From: Pseudomonadota bacterium
GTDB lineage: Bacteria > Bdellovibrionota_C > UBA2361 > OMII01
Direction of reading: 5' to 3'
Assembly: GCA_027486155.1 (NCBI GenBank)
Contig: JAIXPR010000155.1
Span: 1-5,225 of the forward strand
Length of the DNA stretch: 5,225 nucleotides
The notes below the pieces were generated by a model. That model did no database searches. It saw only the letters and a program-made list of their open reading frames with translations, and was not told where the DNA came from. Position numbers and translations under genes: made by a program. Below, in pieces: positions 5,196 through 5,225 of this stretch (the first letter of the stretch is position 1; each line of letters opens with the position of its first letter).

Positions 5196-5225
5196 GCTCG
5201 CGCATCAAACGACGGCTCATCGACA
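5196..5225. other. Right edge, no feature seen
   Basis: The last 30 bases follow the stop of the 528-residue protein gene and show no terminator hairpin and no start of a further gene. Confidence 0.4.

Overview
The window looks like bacterial chromosomal DNA of moderately high GC content, with tight coding, Shine-Dalgarno sites on most genes, and no rRNA, tRNA, CRISPR, integrase or transposase that I can recognise. The organism cannot be named from this sequence. Only one gene, an RluA-type pseudouridine synthase, is a housekeeping family. The rest are accessory or unknown.

Left half (1-1788), all on the minus strand, in transcription order: an RluA-family pseudouridine synthase (1788-1060); a 164-residue acidic protein with a probable DcrB/PsbP-like (Mog1-fold) pattern (973-479); and the first 47 codons of an unidentified gene that runs off the left edge (141-1). 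Between the last two is a 337-base non-coding stretch with a 17-base perfect palindrome (299-315). Its half-site, GGCATGGT, recurs upstream of both the left-edge gene and the pseudouridine synthase gene.

Middle (1789-2151): a divergent intergenic region. The pseudouridine synthase gene leaves to the left and a plus-strand gene leaves to the right.

Right half (2152-5195), both on the plus strand: a modular 443-residue protein and a 528-residue orphan protein. The first has a duplicated helical N-terminal module of about 55 residues, then a disordered Pro/Ser/Arg-rich linker, then a C-terminal domain that strongly resembles the Tae4 family of NlpC/P60-type peptidoglycan amidases (type VI secretion amidase effectors). 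It has no signal peptide, so it would need a dedicated export route or cell lysis. The second starts 125 bases later, has no recognised family, signal peptide or membrane segment, and does not look like the small periplasmic immunity protein that normally partners Tae4. Its start codon lies inside an inverted repeat and has no good ribosome binding site.

The most interesting unit is the pair at 2152-5195: a cell-wall amidase on an unusual N-terminal delivery or binding module, next to a large uncharacterised partner. Whether they form a toxin/partner system is inference from adjacency and orientation only.
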